A stretch of 38,697 nt of DNA, taken from contig JAFKAC010000265.1 of NCBI GenBank assembly GCA_025766275.1, positions 1 to 38,697 on the forward strand, in the 5' to 3' direction. Made by a program: the position numbers and the translations under genes. Origin of the DNA: Lactarius indigo. Lineage: Eukaryota; Basidiomycota; Agaricomycetes; Russulales; Russulaceae. Each line of letters opens with the position of its first letter. The first letter of the stretch is position 1. Positions 14,669 to 24,927 of the stretch are shown here, one piece after another. Under the pieces are notes generated by a model. The model had not been told where the DNA came from. It was given only the letters and a program-made list of their open reading frames with translations, and searched no databases.

Positions 14669-15812
14669 GGTGAATGAATAAGTTGAATGAAGTAGGGGAC
14701 GGAGAAGAGAAGGCCTTGACCAAATTATTATTTCGCGTATTGGGTCAAGGCGGCTGTTCGGAACGGAACCAACGACTCCCGGACCGAGTGAGGGAAACTG
14801 GGGCACTGGCGGTCTTCATCTCGACAATCGTATCTTCACCCTCGGCCGATCGACTTCGAATCGTCGCTCTTCAAGCTTCAAGCCTTGTTTCCTGGTCGGA
14901 TCACTTTAGGATCACGCTCTCTGTCTCGGGCACAGGCGCACTCCCATTATTTCTCGATTCTTTTCTTTTGTACTCTTAGTGCGCGTCGGCGATACCCTTG
15001 ACCCCGTCGTTCGGCCACGCACCCTTGTTCGCCGACTCCCCTACTTTCACGATGACTCGTGCCTTCTCGCGTTCGTCTTGTGTTTTCACCCATTGACTCC
15101 CTCTCCACCTTCGACATTCCGTTTACCTTTCCCCACTTATACTCTCTCCCTCTCAACTTACGACTTGGAAATATTGCGATCTGTTCGACCTTAGGTACAG
15201 ATCGCGTGTATAAAGGCCTCGGATTTGCGCTCGGAATGTACGGTCGATTTCCCTCGTTCTCTCCCTCGTCCCTGTGTGATTTCGACGATTTCTCGAGGTC
15301 AGGCCTAAGTAATAAGGGCACCCGACTCGTCGTTTGTGTCGCTCTCCTCTCCTTCCTCAAGATCGACTCTTCTCTCATTCGCGACTTTTCTTGGTGCTTG
15401 ACATCTCCCTCCTCCATCTCCCTTCTCGGACCCGTTCGGCTTCGCGCTATCACCTTGCGTTCCCGAGGCTTCTCGTTCTTGTTCCCATAGCACCTTACTT
15501 CGTCTCTCGTTCAACTCTCCTCTATTCACTCAGACTCGTTCGGCTTCGCGCGACCGTTTTGCGCTCTCGAGGGCTCTCATTCCTTCCCTTCTTCCCGGCT
15601 TCCTTCTCCATTTGTCCGCTCTCGTCCGTTCCCGATCTCGTCTTATCTCAGGTCCTGGGCTGTATATTTCTCCTAACTCCCTCAACCTCATATCCACCCT
15701 CTGCCCACGAATTCTCACGCACGCGCATTCGAGCACGTTCAACGTAGCGTTATGGCAGCCGGCCATCACACTAAATTTTTGCAGATGCTGTTTTCCCAAG
15801 TGTTTTTGTGTG
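14669..15812. other. Pyrimidine-rich intergenic region
   Basis: The stretch starts at the 5' end of the dihydrolipoamide dehydrogenase gene and ends at the outer edge of the left inverted-repeat arm. The + strand is CT-rich from about 14,940 to 15,720. A short block (CGTTCGGCTTCGCGC) occurs at about 15,433 and 15,538, suggesting an old local duplication with a period near 105 bp. Long frames here are low-complexity Arg/Glu- or Ser/Leu-rich translations of the skewed strand and are not considered genes. The part nearest 14,669 probably holds the dehydrogenase promoter. Confidence 0.5.
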
Positions 15813-15867
15813 ACATTAGAGTGGATTGAGCTTGACGGCAGTAACGGGAGATATAAAATATGTAACG

Positions 15868-18162
15868 CTACTGGTTCAGCAACTCCTTGCCACTGAAACC
15901 CACAACATCTTCCCAATTAGAAAACTCCCTGATGGTTTTAAGATGCTTGTATCCCGACTGAATGAATTTTTTGTAAACCCTTCCACAGCGCTTGTCAAGT
16001 TCATGGAAAACTCTTGTTTTGACACTACTCGCGTCACCGTCGTCTATTGCTTCAGTAACACTTTTCTGAAGTTTACGGATACCAGCTTGAGATCGCTCAG
16101 AGATGCGCAACCAGTCCTGGATGAGGTCTTTGAAGACCTTTTCCTTCCAATTCTCTGCGGAGCTTTTCTTGAGGAGAATATGGGCAATATCATGACTAGA
16201 AAAGGAATGCCCTAGGTCATAGATTACCGAATCTTCGTCGGTTATCATTGCAAACTTCTTAAAAATGTGAACGAGTGACCAGACCAGGACCCATAGAAAC
16301 GACTCGAGGTCGTCAATCGCTGTGTGTAGAACTGGTTTGTTTAAGCGCCAGTCGGAAAGCAGGCGGATGGATACGAAGGGTAGCGTGCCCTATTGTACAC
16401 AACATGGATAAGGAGAAGAGCATCAAATACATTGCAACATACCGATCGTTCCAATGATGGGGTAATTGCATCCTTGTGCCACTTCATTGCGTGGTCACCG
16501 TCAACTAGAAAGCCTCGACATAACTTTACGTCTTGGTGACGCAGTTTGAGGCTGGAACATATCCAAGTAAGAGAAGAGTGTACGTGAATAAAATATTGTA
16601 CCTACAAGCTCATGGAGCGACCAGGGGCCCGATCGATTGGCTCTCGTAGGCGGAGGATATTTCCGCAGCTAACGTCCCTGTGAAGGATACCTCCGAGAAA
16701 CAAATTGTAGTGACCTAAGATAGGGAGCAGTGAGACCGAATAAAGAGCGTCGGTGCAATCCTACTCACCAATCATAGAATGAAGGATTGTTTCCACGAGC
16801 CCGGCCGGTGTCGGTATCCCGGCCACTTCGTCTGAAGTATCCAGGAGTGGCAGACCCTCAAGCGCCATCGCGGTGCAATGTAGTTGTTTGATCTCAGGGG
16901 GGGAGACTGGTCTGTCATTGGCGAGTTGCCAGATTTGCGCATTCGAGAGGTGATGTGCTGTTGAACCGAATGGTTCCTCTGCAGTACAAACACGGTATCC
17001 AATGATGTCGACGATTCCGAATTGGTTACGAAAATGAGAGAGCAAGCTGCCTTCCGAAGGGCGTCCCTCAGTCTGATATGACAATTTATACACCATCTTC
17101 TCGGGCAATTGAGACTCTCCATTGACGAGCATCAGCTCCCGGGATTGACACCCGGGGATATCTGTGATGTCTGTGGTTCGTACTGGATGCACAACATGTG
17201 AGTTGAGTGTGGACAAGCCAAAATGGTAATATCGCACATTTTAGACTGTACACAGCTGTAGCATGCCCGCGAATACAGTCGCGATTCTGGATCGTACGCG
17301 CAATATCATAGTAACGGCCGTTGAGGCGGTACATATCTCCGACGCGTGTCATATCCAGGCCAAATGCTGCTTCGTCTCGAATGGATAGGATTCCAACCAT
17401 ATGTTCGACGACGCTTCGGAATCCGTCCTTTTCTTTGAGCTTTAGTAGTTCAGAGGAAGATACGCCAGAGCGGTGGAAGCAGAGGAAGCGCAACGTCAGC
17501 GCTTTATGGTCAATTGCAATGGCGATGGAAAATGATCGTCTTCGGTCAAGTGAGAGGTGGTCGCGAGCGTATGTTGCTAATTGCTTGACGGTATTAAGTG
17601 AATGATCCTTGACTTCAATGATAACGGCAACATCTTCCCAGAAATTTTTGGGCCTGTCTGATGTGCATGGACGAAGCAGCCCCAAAATGTCAGGCTTCAA
17701 AGCCGTCCCCGAGTCCAATGTGGTACCCATCCAGACATCATAAGGCTTGAAGTGAAGATCCTTGAGGTAGCGCGCACGAGTGACACAAGTTTTAACAGCA
17801 TGGACAACAATATTAAGGAGGTGTGTGAAGGCCCCGTAAGAGTCTCTCTCTGCACTGAAACCACGGGGTGGGAGCCGCGGGGCCGCCCCGGTCGACGCTG
17901 AGTCATCAAACAAGGTCTTATAGGTGAGATTGATATTATGCTGAAGATAATCGGCCACCGTTTGAACATCGTGTGGGTCGGCCTGCAAGGAACCACCCCA
18001 AGCAGTTAGGGCGACGGTGAATGTAGCACTCTCGAGTTCTTTGAAGAGCTTTTCCTTCATTACAATCTGGGTGGTGACAAGGGAGGTGGTGGACGTGTCG
18101 CTACTAACTCGATAGGCCGACATATGGCTTTGGGTTACTACAGGAGGATTTGTGGTGGTCAT
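15868..18162 (-). CDS. FunK1-type protein kinase, left copy
   Basis: A member of the fungal-specific FunK1 kinase family, expanded in mushrooms; the target is unknown. Five exons join in frame to 692 aa: 17238-18162, 16769-17182, 16606-16714, 16443-16551 and 15868-16389. The N-terminal half (about residues 1-300) is the family-specific region, including FWEDVAVIIEVKDHS. The kinase half has the ATP-site Lys (MVYKLSYQ, Lys341), catalytic loop HRDVSCGNIL (Asp460, Asn465), and GFLVDGDHA, where Asp500 fills the DFG/DFD metal-binding position. GTLPF starts the P+1 region at residue 520. Gly instead of Phe in the middle of DFD is unusual and shared by both copies. The first ATG is used because the frame opens there and a T/A-rich tract precedes it. 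The gene is apparently intact. Confidence 0.88.
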
Positions 18163-18257
18163 GATGAGCGAACAGTATAATTTTTTTTTAAAAAAAGCGT
18201 TTTATTCTTAGTAGTTAGATGTCCCTAATTACTAAGAACAATTGCTAAGTTAGTGCG

Positions 18258-18290
18258 CATGGGGCCGGGCAGAGGCCCGGTTGCCCCATG
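18258..18290. repeat. GC-rich hairpin present only in the left arm
   Basis: CATGGGG and CCGGGC are followed by loop AGAG, then GCCCGG, a 3-nt bulge TTG and CCCCATG, making a 13-bp stem. The matching place in the right arm (about 24,783-24,795) lacks the stem. It lies about 95 bp upstream of the left kinase ATG. Confidence 0.75.
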
Positions 18291-18424
18291 GTGATGTGTG
18301 GGACTCGGTGCGCGTGATCATCGAAGGTCCTGGCGCTACCTGGCACTACATGCTCAAAGAAGTCTTGTACAGTACCTCGAGAGAGATGAGGAAAGGAAGA
18401 ACTAAGAGAACACGAACAAAGGCC

Positions 18425-18545
18425 GCATGGCTGAGGTAATTGAGAACTTGATTGAGAGTCCGAAAATGGGCAGTTTCGGGCTCAGCCAGAAAGCTGGCCT
18501 TGCTTACACCTCCCGGGGGGTTCGAATCTTGACCGTCCCTGGTCA
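18425..18545 (+). other. tRNA-like / Pol III promoter-like remnant
   Basis: TGGCTGAGGTAATTGAG resembles a tRNA A box, and GGTTCGAATC at about 18,519-18,528 is a canonical B box roughly 80 nt later. No acceptor stem pairs and no anticodon arm could be assigned, so this is not a functional tRNA gene. The right arm keeps the A-box part (as GTGGCCGAGG) but lacks the 59 nt containing the B box. It could be a decayed tRNA-derived SINE or a chance match. Confidence 0.3.
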
Positions 18546-18651
18546 AGTTACTTCTAAGAACAACGTGAGCTAAAACAATGGTAGGAAGGGTGGCATTGAA
18601 AGTGAAAATAAAGTTCTTCGTCAAGCGTCGCCGAGTCCTTGTGTCCTAGTC

Positions 18652-19874
18652 CTAATGCGAAAGACTACACTCCGGGGTTGAAAAAAAGCCGCTGCAGGTC
18701 ATCGTCTTGCGCTGGCGAACATCCTCGTGTACCAATTCAAGTGCCAAGACTAACCCTCCAGGGTCGAAAACGAAGTGCGGACCGCGGGGCGTGAGCCATC
18801 CAGATGCGCAAAGATGCCCCATGTCTTGAAGCCCAAGGCGCTGTTTTGACTGCTGCCGATGTCTTCTGTCTTGTTCCGAAACTTGTGTGGGTGGGTGAAA
18901 GTGGTTGCCAAGACTTTGAAGAATGCTGAAACCAGAGCTACCGTGGTGACGAGAGCAAACGTGAAATTGAAGTAAGCGAGGCCAGAGCAAGACAGTAGGG
19001 GTGACACAAGTGGGAGATGAGGCCGCACGAACGTCGACGAAACATTGTGGACCAGTGGGGGTTGTTGTGAAACGAAAGGGGTCGCCGGCGGGGTCTGGGC
19101 TGGTATGGCTTCGAGTGAGGACGAGTCCCAGTCGTATGTCTTGGTTCCGGGAGGTCGTTGTGGTGGTATCGAATGGGGAGAGATGGGCGTGTTTGGTAGT
19201 GCTTAGAGTGACACAGGAAGGAAATGAATATGTTCGCCTTGCGACGACAAAGACAATTCGGGCTGACTCAGCGATACGGTGTTGGCAGCGGACATGGGGG
19301 TTGACTCGAATTCGCAAGGCTCTGGGGACTAGCTGAGAGTTCCTAACAGCAACGACTGGAATGATTGATTGGGGCACAGAGTGAGAAAATAGGAGCTGAG
19401 TGTCGAAATCTCCAGCTGAGGTAAGGACGAAAGGGTCGAAGACGAGAGGAGAGGCTTTGAGGCAGGGGGTTTCAGATGCCGACGCGGACTTGGACTTGGG
19501 CTGATCGTCCGTTAGCATTCGTACGGGTGGAAGCGGGCACTCTAAGTCCATCGACGCGATCGAAACAAAGGAAGGGGTGTGGACGCGAGATCAGGATCAT
19601 TGCTAGTGGCCGAGGGTGGAAGCGGAGGCGCATGTGATACGGAAAAGGCAGAAATGAACAACACGGAGGCAAGCTTGGCCTCAGACTGATGCTTTGTCGC
19701 CAATGGCAGGTACTTGAAGTTGGACGAAATTGAAGACATGGGAGAGGGTGCGAGCGTGATTAAGGACAAGGAAAGTGTAGATGTGATCTCGAACACATCA
19801 GTGACAGCCGAGGGTGCGAGTAAATGATTATAAGTTGGGGAAGGAGAGGCCGAGGAGAGTAACGTGGTCGACAA
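18652..19874 (-). pseudogene. Ser/Pro/Thr-rich reading frame with one possible membrane segment, left copy, frameshifted
   Basis: No known family was recognised. The minus strand encodes a Ser/Pro/Thr-rich stretch starting MSTTLLSSASPSPTYN and breaking near 19,552, where TTTTCG of the right copy is TTTCG. It continues in another frame to 18,652. A separate overlapping frame (19,028-18,750) holds the hydrophobic segment AYFNFTFALVTTVALVSAFF, followed by a polar tail. Both arms keep this hydrophobic frame open. The arms carry different frame breaks, so neither copy is a clean gene. It could also be the downstream part of the gag-like protein or an unannotated spliced gene. Confidence 0.4.
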
Positions 19875-20136
19875 TGTTGTGCGTGGGCTCAGGCTGTTCG
19901 AGCGTCACCGAACGTGCTACCGTGCACTGAGACTCTGAAACCGTGAGTGAAGACGAAGGGATCTGAGAGTCTGGTGTTGATTGTGAAAGTGAGGGAGAGG
20001 ATTTGTCGGGGATAGTCTCAACGCATGAGGCGACAATGCGCATTACTACTCGGAACCTGTAGACATCTCGAGGAATGGGTACAACGACGGACTGCTCGCG
20101 TCTAACAGCGGGGGGTCAGAACTCTTGCTCGTGCAA

Positions 20137-20860
20137 CTAGGTTGAGAAGGTGCTGTCATATGCAAACGCTGCACGCGCGCAACCGAAAACAACTTTGGAG
20201 TGGAAGGGAACGTCAGGCAACTGGAATGGGGTTCTTGCCGAAAAGGCGGGGTAAAAGGACCTCGCGATCTTTGGGGTGGAATCTGCACCAAAACGCTGCG
20301 TCACGTTCTTCCGATAGGTGACCAGCATGGACTAAGGGAGGCTTCAACATAGTTGTATAGCTTCTGCTTTATGATCTGGTGCCATGGTATAGTACTGCCG
20401 AAGACGTTGACGAGAGATTATCAAAAAAAAGGGACCTGTCGCGCGAATGAAATCCATTTAGCGATCTCCAGAAGTCACCCATTTGAGGGATTAACATAGC
20501 AAATAATCATGTCGACTCGTTGTGGGTCCGTCAGTGCACAGTCGTACACCGGGCCTTCGAAATCTTCCAAAAAGTCTTCGAACGAATCTGCATATCCCAA
20601 AAAGTGAGGCTCAAACCTCGAGTGAGACGATGCACGGCGCGTACAGGTCAACATCCTCGATGGCACGTGTGATTAACAGGGAAATGGAAACGAGTGTAGA
20701 GGACGCAAGATCGAGGCCAGTGGCAAAATTGGAGGGGGCGGATGGTGTAAAGCACAGGGGATCACTGTGGGTTTTCTAGGCTGATCTCTGTTGCGATGGT
20801 GTGGAGGTCCGCCACGAGGCAGGGGACGACAGGCGGGGGTGCAGCAGACATCTCGAGCGG
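20137..20860 (-). pseudogene. Retrotransposon Gag-like remnant (left arm and spacer)
   Basis: Read on the minus strand and switching frames, the pieces follow the order of a Ty3/Gypsy-type Gag from basidiomycetes. MSAAPPPVVPCLVADLHTIA lies at about 20,858. RFEPHFLGYADSFEDFLEDF and LTDPQRVDMIICYV follow (20,666-20,480). Then come DFWRSLNGF in a shifted frame, HLSEERDAAFWC and FHPKDREVLLPRLFGKNP, and finally VVFGCARAAFAYDS near 20,150. Several frameshifts and stops show it is dead. The first part lies in the spacer and the rest in the left arm, so gag runs across the inner edge of the repeat. No protease, reverse transcriptase or LTR was recognised. Confidence 0.6.
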
Positions 20861-21119
20861 CGCAAGGTTGTGCTGCCGCTCTGGGATGAGACTTTAGATT
20901 GCGGGCACATACTCGGACCAGAGACGTATGAAGGGCACGAAGGCAGTCACTATGCTTGAGGTTGGAGTTATTAACCCCGCAGTGGCGATATTGTGTCCTG
21001 AATTTCGGATGAATAAAAGAGACTTGCAGTGCGTACCAAAAAAATTGAAGAGAAGCCCATTATCCGAGGTTCGTCTAGAGATCTAATAGTCCTTTCATGC
21101 CCTGCAAAACCACAAAACT

Positions 21120-22172
21120 CACCGCGTTCATCCGGGATGATCTTCAGGTATCCAATCCCCAACCCGACAAAGAACCCCTTTGGTCCACCCCGTGCCCACA
21201 TCGCACGCACCGTCTCTCCCCCATGCAACCACTGCCCATGCTTCGTCGGCCCACCGACCTGCATGCGCTGGCGAACGACCTCGAATGGATAGGAGGTTGT
21301 CTGCGCCACGGCGCCCGATAGAGCACCAATGCCAAGGTCCGCTAGTGGTGCCGCACGAGGGCGCCGCATACGGGACAATGCCAACAAGGCTGGCTGTGAA
21401 GCCGCGGTAGAATTTGAGAAGTGGGAGGGTGCGAAATGGGTCGCGCGTGATCGGCGCCCCGGTTGATTTGAGGGGAACACCTTCGGAATAGATGAGGCAT
21501 GTCGTCCGCAAGAAGGACAGTTGCGTGGGACAGCCGGAAGTGGGGCTGTAGATAGTTTGGAATGCCATACGTACACGCAGCAGCTCGAGGGGATAGGTGA
21601 AAGAGACAGAGATGATACCTGGTGGAAGTTCAGACAAGTGCAACCCACGACGTACGAGTCACGCACTGGATATCGCGCCAGCTGAGAATCTGCGTAAGTT
21701 GGTTTCTTGTGCGTGGGTCGGCACTGGTAAAGGTGTTAGAGGGAGCGGGAAAAAAAGGATCAAGAGTAGGACGTACATTATGCGCTTCGTCATACGCTAA
21801 AAAATTGATGGCTGCATAGGGGAAAATACGGGGAAGATACGAAAGAGCGTCGCTGAGTGGCCCTGAAGAGCCCTAGGGTTCCAGAATCCGCATCCTGGCG
21901 CGAAGGGCACCACTCCATGTCCCTAGTGTACACATATACCAACCAAAAACTGTCAGCTTTGGGCACGGCGATGTACTCAGTCCGTCAATTCACCTGCATA
22001 TTTATTGTATTCGGGACTCGAGGCTTGGAAGAGGATCTTGACCCGGTCAAGCGGAGCGACGACTGTCTTTGCCTAGAGGACGTCGGGTCAGTGGAAGATG
22101 GGCAACTTGAGAGAAGGGATGCGTACACACGACACAACCAGCAACACCGCCTGCAATGCCGGAGTGAATCAC
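21120..22172 (-). pseudogene. Mitochondrial carrier (SLC25, Leu5/CoA-carrier-like), broken
   Basis: Intron-separated pieces on the minus strand match a six-helix mitochondrial carrier. GIAGGVAGCV (about 22,150) is followed by [16 protein letters not shown], the first Px[DE]xx[KR] signature (about 22,030-22,072). Then come ALQGHSATLFRIFP, AAINFLAYDEAHN, ETNLRRFSAGAIS, TYPLELLRVRM (second signature, about 21,580), KFYRGFTASLVGIVPYA, and IGALSGAVAQTTSYPFEVVRQRM (third signature, about 21,270). Two lesions show it is dead. An 11-bp tandem duplication (21,819-21,840) shifts the frame. The stretch between GIVPYA and the third repeat (near 21,340-21,372) is missing, again with a frame change. The final helix and stop were not found. 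Leu5/SLC25A42 is the likeliest subgroup, from memory of the family. Confidence 0.8.
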
Positions 22173-22599
22173 CTAGTCTGCGGCTTGAAATTTGGGTGCA
22201 CCAGAACTCATTCGAGGTACATACGCGGTGGACCAACGCCGACTACGATCAAGGGGGTGGCGGAACGGGATTCCCGCACCGGGGGTAATGCTGGTGAAGG
22301 GTGAGTCCAGTCCAGTTTCATTGACATGACTGCAGATTGTAGTCTATGCGCGAAAGCAAGGCGTACTTTGAACCTCTCCTCTCTCCTCTCTCCAACCCTA
22401 CCATCGAATCCTACTTGTTACTTTCCGTAGCTTTGAGCGACTCGTACGACTCGGACAGCAGCAAGGTGTCCCAAGAGGTGTCCGCTGGCGCGTCAGCTGG
22501 GGGGGCCTCTCAATTGGGAAAGTCACGCGTGACTTCTGGAGACCGCTAAACGGATTTCATTCGCACGACTGGCCCCTTTTCTGACAATCAACGTTGAAT

Positions 22600-22965
22600 C
22601 AACGTCTTCGGCAATACTATACCATGGCACCAGACCATGAAGCAGAAGCTATACAACTATGTTAAAGGCTCCCTTAGTCCATGCTGGCCACCTATCGGAA
22701 GAAGAATATGACGCAGCGTTTTGGTGCGGTTTTTTTTTTTTTTTTTGTTTGGATCCATGTTTATTCTGGGATGCGTAAAGCAAGTTACAGACCAGTCACA
22801 GCAGAACAAGTTTTGGTGCGGATTCCACCCCAAAGATCGCGAGGTCCTTTTACCCCGCCTTTTCGGCAAGAACCCTATTCCAGTTGCCTGACGTTCCCTT
22901 CCACTCCAAAGTTGTTTTCGGTTGCGCGCGCGCAGCGTTTGCATATGACAGCACCTTCTCAACCT
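22600..22965 (+). pseudogene. Retrotransposon Gag-like remnant (right arm), 5'-truncated
   Basis: The + strand keeps LVHAGHLSEEEYDAAFWCG, more complete at this point than the left copy (EEEYD against EERD). The frame is then cut by the poly(A) retroinsertion at 22,730. After the insert the sequence matches the left arm again as far as the gag segment encoding GCARAAFAYDS. The N-terminal gag part present on the left side is absent here. Confidence 0.55.
22718..22821 (-). mobile_element. Retroposed poly(A) fragment with 12-bp target-site duplication
   Basis: GTTTTGGTGCGG occurs at 22,718-22,729 and again at 22,810-22,821. Between them lie 80 bp: on the minus strand, 63 nt of unique sequence containing AATAAA (22,765-22,760), followed 13 nt later by a pure run of 17 A. 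That is the layout of a reverse-transcribed mRNA 3' end, or a LINE/SINE tail. The left arm has the uninterrupted site at about 20,283-20,294 (with one base difference), which proves the insertion came after the arms formed. The source RNA was not identified within this window. Confidence 0.85.
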
Positions 22966-23060
22966 AGTCGCACGAGCAAGAGTTCTGACCCCCTGCTGTT
23001 AGACGCGAGCAGCCCGTCATTGTACCCATTCCTCGAGATGTCCACAGGTTCCGAGCAGTA

Positions 23061-24360
23061 ATGCGCGTTGTTGCCTCATGCGTTGAGACTATCCCCGACA
23101 AATCCTCTCCCTCACTTTCACATTCAACACCAGACTCTCAGATCCCTTCGTCTTCACTCACGGTTTTAGAGTCTCAGTGCACGGTAGCACGTTCGGCACG
23201 TTCTGCGACGCTCGAACAGCCTGAGCCCACGCACAACATTGTCGACCACGTTACTCTCCTTGGCCTCTCCTTCCCCAACTTATAATCATTTACTCGCACC
23301 CTCGGCTGTCACTGATGTGTTCGAGATCACATCTACACTTTCCTTGTCCTTAATCACGCTCGCACCCTCTCCCATGTCTTCGATTTCGTCCAACTTCAAG
23401 TACCTGCCATTGGCGACAAAGCATCAGTCTGAGGCCAAGCTTGCCTCCGTGTTGTTCATTTCTGCCTTTTCCGTATCACATGCGCCTCCGCTTCCACCCT
23501 CGGCCACTAGCAATGATCCTGATCTCGCGTTCACACCCCTTCCTTTGTTTTCGATCGCGTCAATGGACTTAGAGTGCCCACTTCCACCCGTACGAACGCT
23601 AACGGAGGATCGGCCCAAGTCCGAGTCCGCGTCGGCATCTGAAACCCCTGCTCGAAGCCTCTCCTCTCGTCTTCGACCCTTTCGTCCTTACCTCAGCTGG
23701 AGATTTTGACGCTCAGCTCCTATTCTTTCACTCCGTGGTTCCGTCAATCATTCAAGTCGTTTCCGTTAGGGGCTCTCAGTCAGTCCCCAGAGCCTTGCGA
23801 ATTCGAGTCAACCCCCCATGTCCGCTGCCGACACCGTATCGCTGAGTCAGCCCGAATTGCCTTTGTCGTCGCAAGGCGAACATATTCATTTCCTTCCTGT
23901 GTCACTCTAAGCACTACCAAACACGCCCATCTCTCCCCATTCGATGTCACCGCAACGACCTCCCGGAACCAAGACATACGACTGGGACTCGTCCTCACTC
24001 GAAGCCATACCAGCCCAGACCCCGCCGGCGACCCCTTTCGTTTCACAACCCCCACTGATCCACAAAGTTTCGTCGACGTTCGTGCGGCCTCATCTCCCAC
24101 TTGTGTCACTCCTACTGTCTCGCTCTGGCCTCGCTTACTTCAATTTCACGTTTGCTCTCGTCACCACGGTAGCTCTGGTTTCAGCATTCTTCAAAGTCTT
24201 GGCAACCACTTTCACCCACCCACACAAGTTTCGGAATAAGACAGAAGACATCGGCAACAGTCAAAACAGCGCCTTAGGCTTCAAGACATGCGGCGTCTTT
24301 GCGCATCCGGATGGCTCACGCCCCGCGGTCCGCACTTCGTTTTCGACCCTGGAGGGTTAG
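23061..24360 (+). pseudogene. Ser/Pro/Thr-rich reading frame with one possible membrane segment, right copy, frameshifted
   Basis: This is the counterpart of the left stretch at 18,652-19,874. Here the first frame (23,239-23,709) runs through the site where the left copy breaks, but is itself broken near 23,650, where two single-base losses (CCCCC to CCCC, GCCTC to GCTC) change frame. A third frame (23,944-24,360) carries AYFNFTFALVTTVALVSAFF, a good single membrane helix, and ends SRPAVRTSFSTLEG. Function is unknown. The frames overlap, and it is unclear which one, if any, was translated. Confidence 0.4.
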
Positions 24361-24927
24361 CCTTGGTACTCAAATTAATACATGAGGACGTTCGACAGCG
24401 CAAGACGATGACCTGCTTCAACCCCGGAGGTGTAGTCTTTCGCATTAGGACTAGGACTCGAGGACTCGGCAACGCTTGACGAAGAACTTTATTTTCACTT
24501 TCAATGCCACCCTTCCTACCATTGTTTTAGCTCACATTTTTCTTAGAAGTAACTTGACCAGGGACGGTCAAGATTCTTCGGACTCTCAATCAAGTTCTCA
24601 ATTACCTCGGCCACGCGGCCTTTGTTCGTGCTCTCTTATTTCTTCCTTTCCTCATCCCTCTCGAAGGACAAGACTTCTTTGTACTTAAAGAAAGAAGTCT
24701 TACTTTGTACGTTTCCTCCTCTTACTCAGCTTGGAGCACGTAGCGCCAGGACCTTCGATGATCGCGTGCACCGAGTCCCACACATCGCTCCATGCGTGCT
24801 AGCAATTATTATTAGTAATTAGGGACATATCTAACGCTAAGAATAAAACGCTTTCCAAAAAAAAACATTAGCTGTTCGCTCATCATGACCTCCACAAATC
24901 CTCCTGTAGTAACCATCCCGAAGCCAT

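Larger units (their letters stand above)
15813..20409 (-). repeat. Left arm of a large inverted repeat (about 4.6 kb)
   Basis: Reverse-complementing this interval matches 22,600-27,237 nearly end to end. The inner boundary is at CAACGTCTTCGGCA and the outer boundary at CACTCTAATG, beyond which the two sides no longer align. The arm holds, from the inside out, gag-like remnants, a Ser/Pro-rich reading frame with a possible membrane segment, and a FunK1 kinase gene. Compared with the right arm it has an extra GC hairpin (18,258-18,290) and an extra 59-nt block (about 18,465-18,523), and it lacks the poly(A) retroinsertion. Confidence 0.92.

Noticed and set aside
14947..15453. 168-codon minus frame rich in Arg, Glu and Lys
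   Set aside because: It is the complement of a pyrimidine-rich strand, has no domain and overlaps other open frames in the same skewed sequence.
18425..18545. Functional tRNA gene
   Set aside because: A- and B-box-like motifs are present, but no acceptor stem or anticodon arm can be folded by eye.
18163..24884. LTRs bounding the gag-like cassette
   Set aside because: The only long repeat is inverted, not direct, and no TG...CA ends, primer-binding site or polymerase sequence could be found.
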